Of a stretch of 9,825 nucleotides of DNA, positions 6,428-9,825 are shown piece after piece. The DNA is taken from the NCBI GenBank assembly GCA_023424355.1, contig JAFAEA010000364.1, positions 1 to 9,825 of the forward strand, in the 5' to 3' direction. The notes beneath the pieces were generated by a model. That model searched no databases, was not told where the DNA came from, and saw nothing but the letters and a program-made list of their open reading frames with translations. This DNA is from Chloroflexota bacterium (GTDB lineage: Bacteria; Chloroflexota; Chloroflexia; Thermomicrobiales; UBA6265). How positions within the stretch are numbered: position 1 is the first letter of the stretch; each line of letters opens with the position of its first letter. The position numbers were made by a program, and so were the translations under genes.

Positions 6428-6466
6428 GCCCTTTGCGGAATATTTCACAAACTCGTTGCGATATCG
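6409..6466. promoter_or_regulatory. Operator-like palindrome CGCGATATCGCG and second GCGATATCG copy
   Basis: The 12-bp perfect palindrome (6409-6420) fills most of the spacer between the -35 and -10 of the minus-strand promoter. A second GCGATATCG, again followed by a G/C base, G and TT, lies at 6458-6466, 48 bases away and upstream of the -35. A protein bound at the first site would block RNA polymerase directly. Confidence 0.45.
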
Positions 6467-6475
6467 GGTTTTCCC

Positions 6476-7606
6476 CTACAACACCCGATGGAGGATGCCT
6501 TCCGCAATAGAGCGCATATGTTGGCGGTCCAGCACGTAGTACTTCAAGCCACGTCGTGGCTCCACTCGCACAATGCCTGCTCGCTCCAATTGAGAGAGAT
6601 GCCGCGATACTGCGGACTGCGCGATACCAAGCCTGCCAACGATCTCCTGGGCGTAGAGTTCGCCCGTGCTAAGCAGATCGATGATGCGCATACGATTGCC
6701 ATCGCTGAGGGCTCGCAAGCTCTCCATCAAATCGTTCGTGGCCATTGGCTGTCCAGTGGCAACAAACTCATCCGGCAGGATCTCCCCTACCTCATCTCCC
6801 TGAGCGTGGCGAATGGTATCGCCGGTCATATGCTGGGCAGAGAAGAAGATCACCAGTTCCGGCGGATAGCTGATGTAGCTGACAAAATCGCCGAGATGTC
6901 CGGATGGAATGAAGGTGACGCTGCTGGCTACGTTGAGGGCGGCAGCGAGAGTGGCTGGCAACCGATTTCCGGTAAGTTCGGCGAATGCCATACCAAAACC
7001 CTTGCTGGCCGCAGACCGCGCTGCGATCTCGGCATCGCGCAGGATTTCGACTCGCCCTTCATATTCCTCGCGGTAGAACGATTCCCAAACGCCAGAAATC
7101 AGCCGGATGGTGCGCATCTTGAGCTTCTCTGGCTGCAACATCATTTCCAGCACATCACTGGAATCAGCAGTTGTCAGCACCGGCTCCAGATAGCGTCGCC
7201 ATTCGTTTTCGTCGTCGGAATGCGGTCCAACGAGTTCAGTTCCGAGATCGCGATGTGCGCGATCGATGGCGCGGATGGCCAATTTTCGGAAGTCTGCTGG
7301 TTCCAGGCTCTCCAGAAAGGCGAGCAAATCCTCGATGGTGGCATCGATGCGCTCCTCGCTTAGAGGATCGAATGCCATGACCGGCTCTTCCATATAATAA
7401 AGCAGCCGACCCGAGAATCCGTGTAACAGATCGAGATCTTCCTGAAGCTCCCATGGCAATGCGCGTCGCACGCCGATGAGCCATGGATCCAGTCCGCTAC
7501 CCGGAACAGCGCGATAGAGCAGCGACATCATGCTCATCATATCCAGCGGCACAGATAGTGCAGTTCTCACCTGTAGTGCCGGCCGCCCGACTACGAGCTC
7601 TCCCAT
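6476..7606 (-). CDS. ArsR-family transcriptional regulator with long N-terminal domain
   Basis: A 376-residue DNA-binding regulator. The winged helix-turn-helix is at the C-terminus, about residues 290-372: LRALSDGNRMRIIDLL, then GELYAQEIVGRLGIAQSAVSRHLSQLERAG with the recognition helix near 330-342, then the wing VEPRRGLKYYVLD. The usual metal-sensing ELCVCDL is replaced by ELYAQEI, so metal sensing at that site is unlikely. Residues 1-280 form an all-in-one effector or dimerisation domain resembling the N-terminal part of long ArsR proteins of Actinobacteria and Chloroflexota (DUF5937-like, from memory). ATG at 7606 is preceded by AAAGAGAT, a weak ribosome binding site. The gene has a 5' gap shared with the divergent recombinase gene and is followed by the candidate RNA promoter. 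The ligand and targets are unknown; its own promoter and the divergent pair are natural candidates. Confidence 0.85.
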   Translation of the reverse strand: MGELVVGRPALQVRTALSVPLDMMSMMSLLYRAVPGSGLDPWLIGVRRALPWELQEDLDLLHGFSGRLLYYMEEPVMAFDPLSEERIDATIEDLLAFLESLEPADFRKLAIRAIDRAHRDLGTELVGPHSDDENEWRRYLEPVLTTADSSDVLEMMLQPEKLKMRTIRLISGVWESFYREEYEGRVEILRDAEIAARSAASKGFGMAFAELTGNRLPATLAAALNVASSVTFIPSGHLGDFVSYISYPPELVIFFSAQHMTGDTIRHAQGDEVGEILPDEFVATGQPMATNDLMESLRALSDGNRMRIIDLLSTGELYAQEIVGRLGIAQSAVSRHLSQLERAGIVRVEPRRGLKYYVLDRQHMRSIAEGILHRVL

Positions 7607-7670
7607 ATCTCTCTTTACCCCTGCTCTGGCATTGGCAACAATTTAGTGGTCCACAGTCCAGAATTTTTCG

Positions 7671-7711
7671 AGGCCACAAGGCCTATACAGTCATAACGAT
7701 ATTAGCATAAC
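7671..7711 (-). promoter_or_regulatory. Candidate ArsR-gene promoter with overlapping inverted repeat
   Basis: On the minus strand TATAGG (7687 to 7682) has a weak -35 TTATGC 17 bases upstream (7710 to 7705). The inverted repeat AGGCC-ACAA-GGCCT (7671-7684) overlaps the -10, and CATAAC occurs twice (7692-7697 and 7706-7711). This arrangement would suit autoregulation. The rest of 7607-7817 shows only a CAACA-CGT-TGTTG repeat and CCCCGGGG (7798-7805). Confidence 0.3.
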
Positions 7712-7817
7712 CTCAAGCACCGATAGGCGAGCAACCGGCAATCTGCACACCCTCAAAGATTCCGATATGCTCATGTCAACACGTTGTTGTTCGTACACCC
7801 CGGGGAGTTGCTTGCGA

Positions 7818-8774
7818 GTGTCGTTACAGGATGAAACAACCCCAAGACAGCTATCGTTCTTCGACGATGGACGTGAGGTTCAGCGAGCACCAGAGGTGGA
7901 GCCCGATCCCGTTACGGCTCAAAGTCTGCTTTCCACAGCCAGAACCTGGTTTCGGCAATACCTGATCGATGAGAATCGCCCACATAACACCATTGAAAGC
8001 TACGTCTACGATCTGGTGGTGCTGGAGCATCGACTTACAGACAAGCCCATCCATCGCATCAACGAAACGGATATCGCCCTCTATCTCGGCGATGCCAGCA
8101 GCAAAACCACCCGCAAGCGCCGCCTCACGAGCGTAAAGGCCTTCTTTCGTTACCTCACGGAGGATCTGAAGATCCTCAAGGCAGATCCTACCGAGCACTT
8201 TTCTCCACATCCATTGGAGCACAAACGTCCGGAAATCCTCACACCACCAGAGCAAGAGGCGATAATTGGTGCCGCTCTCTCCGATGAAGCCTGGAGTGCA
8301 CCCGCCATTTGGCTGATGATGCGGCTCGGACTCGGCCGCACCGAACTACTTGCGCTGAAGCGCGATCATATCGATCGCACAGCCGATCCTGGCCCCGAGG
8401 TGCTCATCGCCTACGATGCACCTGGCAAGCATGCAAAACAGCGCACACTCATTGCCGATGAGACCTTCGCCGAGATTTATTCCGCATATCTGGAACTGAA
8501 ACAACCAGAATCCGTCTTGTTTCCATACGGACCGCAAGCGGTGAACGGCATGGTGGATCGGGTTTCAAAAAACGCCGGCATCAAACGGCGCGTGACACCT
8601 CAGCTCCTGCGTCAGACTGCGGCGGTCGAGATGGCCCGGATGGGTCGCACTGTGAATCAGATGTTGCATCTACTGGGAATGGCCAACGATGCCCGTAATC
8701 GGGAGACAATTCGCATCTACATCACCATGGCGGAGGAACTGGGAATGATTGAACCCGAAGAGCACGAATCATGA
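7818..8774 (+). CDS. Tyrosine recombinase/integrase-fold protein with degenerate active site
   Basis: The fold is clearly that of XerC/D-type recombinases. Residues about 33-125 are a SAM-like core-binding domain (LSTARTWFRQYLIDENRPHNTIESYVYDL, split here as LSTARTWFRQYL and RPHNTIESYVYDL; then LTSVKAFFRYL), and residues about 143-310 the catalytic domain. Aligned by eye with XerD, GLRxSEL has become GLGRTEL (Arg shifted by one), TPHxLRH has become TPQLLRQ (262 and 266 no longer His), and LLGH has become LLGM288. Lys in GKHAKQR (204-210), R265 and Y301 remain, with about four extra residues before the Tyr. Strand exchange is therefore doubtful. I prefer GTG at 7818 (318 residues; GGGGAG ten bases upstream). 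TTG at 7812 and ATG at 7767 are alternatives, the latter adding a Cys-rich tail with no ribosome binding site. It overlaps the membrane protein gene by ATGA. No att site or cargo is visible. Confidence 0.85.
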   Translation: MSLQDETTPRQLSFFDDGREVQRAPEVEPDPVTAQSLLSTARTWFRQYLIDENRPHNTIESYVYDLVVLEHRLTDKPIHRINETDIALYLGDASSKTTRKRRLTSVKAFFRYLTEDLKILKADPTEHFSPHPLEHKRPEILTPPEQEAIIGAALSDEAWSAPAIWLMMRLGLGRTELLALKRDHIDRTADPGPEVLIAYDAPGKHAKQRTLIADETFAEIYSAYLELKQPESVLFPYGPQAVNGMVDRVSKNAGIKRRVTPQLLRQTAAVEMARMGRTVNQMLHLLGMANDARNRETIRIYITMAEELGMIEPEEHES

Positions 8775-9295
8775 CTGAAGGCCAAATCATCGTCATTGCC
8801 TTGCGGATTATCGTGCCGCTCATGATTCTATGGCGTCCGCTTCCCGGCAGCATCATAGCGATGTTGCTGGATGCCCTCGATGTCGTGATCGTGGAATTCT
8901 TCGGTCCAGGCGGAATGGGCGAGCATTATCACAGCATCGACAAGCTGCTGGATACCTACTATCTCTCCTTGCAGGCGTGGGTAGCACTCGGCTGGACTGA
9001 CAAGCGACTTCGTCTCACAGCGATTGTGCTGTTCGTCTATCGGCTCATCGGAGTCGGCGTCTTCGAACTCACTGGTTGGCGACCAACCATGTTCGTGTTC
9101 CCGAACCTCTTCGAAAACTGGTTCCTGTTTGTGCTGATTCGCATTCAGTTCTTCCCGAGCCTGCGGCTGGATTCGTGGAAACGAATCGCGATGTGGCTTG
9201 GTATTCTCTACATCCCCAAAGTGGTGCAGGAATACGTATTGCACGTAGCCCAGGCACAACCGTGGGGATGGATCAAGGATAAGGTCGGTCTTTAG
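8771..9295 (+). CDS. Small multi-pass membrane protein, 174 residues
   Basis: The family is not recognised. ATG at 8771 overlaps the recombinase stop (ATGA), so the two are translationally coupled. Hydrophobic segments suggest about five to six membrane helices: residues about 5-20, 24-45, 60-76, 82-99, 105-128 and 136-152. The loops contain aromatic and charged residues, for instance ENWF inside a hydrophobic stretch near 115-118 and HYHSIDKLL near 52-60. No signal peptide cleavage site, transporter motif or catalytic cluster stands out. The 3' end overlaps the manA stop by four bases on the opposite strand, so there is no separate terminator. Its pairing with a recombinase-fold protein is the only functional hint. 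Confidence 0.8.
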   Translation: MTEGQIIVIALRIIVPLMILWRPLPGSIIAMLLDALDVVIVEFFGPGGMGEHYHSIDKLLDTYYLSLQAWVALGWTDKRLRLTAIVLFVYRLIGVGVFELTGWRPTMFVFPNLFENWFLFVLIRIQFFPSLRLDSWKRIAMWLGILYIPKVVQEYVLHVAQAQPWGWIKDKVGL

Positions 9296-9825
9296 GCGAG
9301 TGCTTCCGGTATATCTGTGGTCATTCCACCGAGTGCGGCGATATCGCTATCGAGGCCACCCGCATTTCGCACCGGCGTGGCGATGTCGCGCAGAATATCT
9401 GGTACCCACGATCGCAATGCCACGGTACTCGTGAGCGCACTGCAACCGACTGGCTCGTCACCCGGCCACACAACTGCGGATTCGCCGGCCACCAGTTCTT
9501 GATCGCCAACCGACAACTGGCCGCTCAAGACAGTGATGACATTTGGCGTGTCGTCCTGGCCAAGCTCGAACTGATACATCTCGGGTACATCAAATTTCTC
9601 AAGCGCAAAGTACTTGCATGTGGTGAGAATCTGCCGATAGCTGGCGGTATCGAGCCGTACAGCCGGAATCGGGTTCGGCCGCAGCTCGGGTCGGATTGCA
9701 ACCTCGCCCTGCTCCAGATGCATTTCTCGCGGATTGCCGGCGGCATCGACCCGGCCCCAGTCATCGAGTCGGAACGTGACATCGCTCGGCTGCTGGATCT
9801 CGTACACCATCACACCGGCGCCGAG
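9292..9825 (-). CDS. manA: Mannose-6-phosphate isomerase, class I, C-terminal cupin part (5' end beyond the window)
   Basis: Interconverts mannose 6-phosphate and fructose 6-phosphate, feeding GDP-mannose and glycan synthesis or mannose use. Only the last 177 residues are in the window. They begin in frame at the edge with LGAGVMVYEIQQPSDVTFRL followed by DDWGRVDAAGNPREMHLE, the well-known block of class I enzymes that contains the active-site Arg of DWGR. The second jelly-roll cupin follows (KYFALEKFDVP, VLSGQLSVGDQELVAGESAVVWPG). The zinc-binding N-terminal half is outside the window, so whether it is intact cannot be judged. The last four bases overlap the end of the membrane protein gene on the other strand. 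Confidence 0.88.
   Translation of the reverse strand, partial: LGAGVMVYEIQQPSDVTFRLDDWGRVDAAGNPREMHLEQGEVAIRPELRPNPIPAVRLDTASYRQILTTCKYFALEKFDVPEMYQFELGQDDTPNVITVLSGQLSVGDQELVAGESAVVWPGDEPVGCSALTSTVALRSWVPDILRDIATPVRNAGGLDSDIAALGGMTTDIPEALA

Noticed and set aside
6488..7363. 291-codon plus-strand open frame
   Set aside because: It lies wholly antisense to the ArsR-family gene, which has a clear HTH; the antisense product has no recognisable domain.
7640..9295. Integrative element around the recombinase gene
   Set aside because: No tRNA target, att-like direct repeats, excisionase or cargo genes; flanking genes are ordinary chromosomal ones and the active site looks degenerate.
1..9825. CRISPR array or tandem repeats
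   Set aside because: No regularly spaced direct repeats were found on reading the whole window.

Overview
The window is compact, moderately GC-rich bacterial chromosome. Genes lie on both strands, several overlap by 1-4 bases, and GTG and TTG starts are common. The ArsR-type regulator with a long N-terminal domain, the large cytosolic-looking M14 peptidase and the general style suggest Chloroflexota (Thermomicrobia-like). That is an inference from protein style only; no rRNA, tRNA or other marker gene is present to confirm it.

Left part (1-3406): a 5'-complete but 3'-truncated M14 zinc carboxypeptidase-family gene on the minus strand starts with a MerR/excisionase-like helix-turn-helix domain, which is unexpected. 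Behind it, on the same strand, is a standard cytidine deaminase. Divergent from the deaminase is a 248-residue protein I do not recognise.

Middle part (3416-5153): a tight minus-strand operon, read in the order sirtuin deacylase, PaaI-like hotdog thioesterase, nucleoside 2-deoxyribosyltransferase-like protein. The genes are joined by a 4-base GTGA overlap and a 1-base TGATG overlap. All three families act on acyl groups, NAD or N-glycosidic bonds, so a joint role in turnover of acyl, NAD or nucleoside metabolites is plausible but unproven.

Regulatory and noncoding part (5154-6475): the gap between the sirtuin and a TPR-like hypothetical protein holds two palindromes and a candidate promoter. 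The hypothetical gene ends in a perfect 16-bp terminator stem, directly followed by an 18-bp perfect palindrome. After that come about 470 bases without a convincing protein gene. On the minus strand this stretch has a well-formed promoter (TTGTCA, 17-base spacer containing the palindrome CGCGATATCGCG, TAGGAT) and, about 360 bases further on, a textbook terminator with a T6 tract. This looks like an undescribed structured RNA gene.

Right part (6476-9825): an ArsR-family regulator with its helix-turn-helix at the C-terminus (minus), then a plus-strand pair. The first of the pair is a tyrosine-recombinase-fold protein that has lost most of the catalytic histidines; the second is a small multi-pass membrane protein overlapping it by ATGA. 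The window closes with the C-terminal cupin part of a class I mannose-6-phosphate isomerase (minus, running off the edge).

The observations most worth following are the HTH-M14 fusion, the degenerate recombinase with its coupled membrane protein, and the candidate noncoding RNA with an operator-like palindrome inside its promoter.
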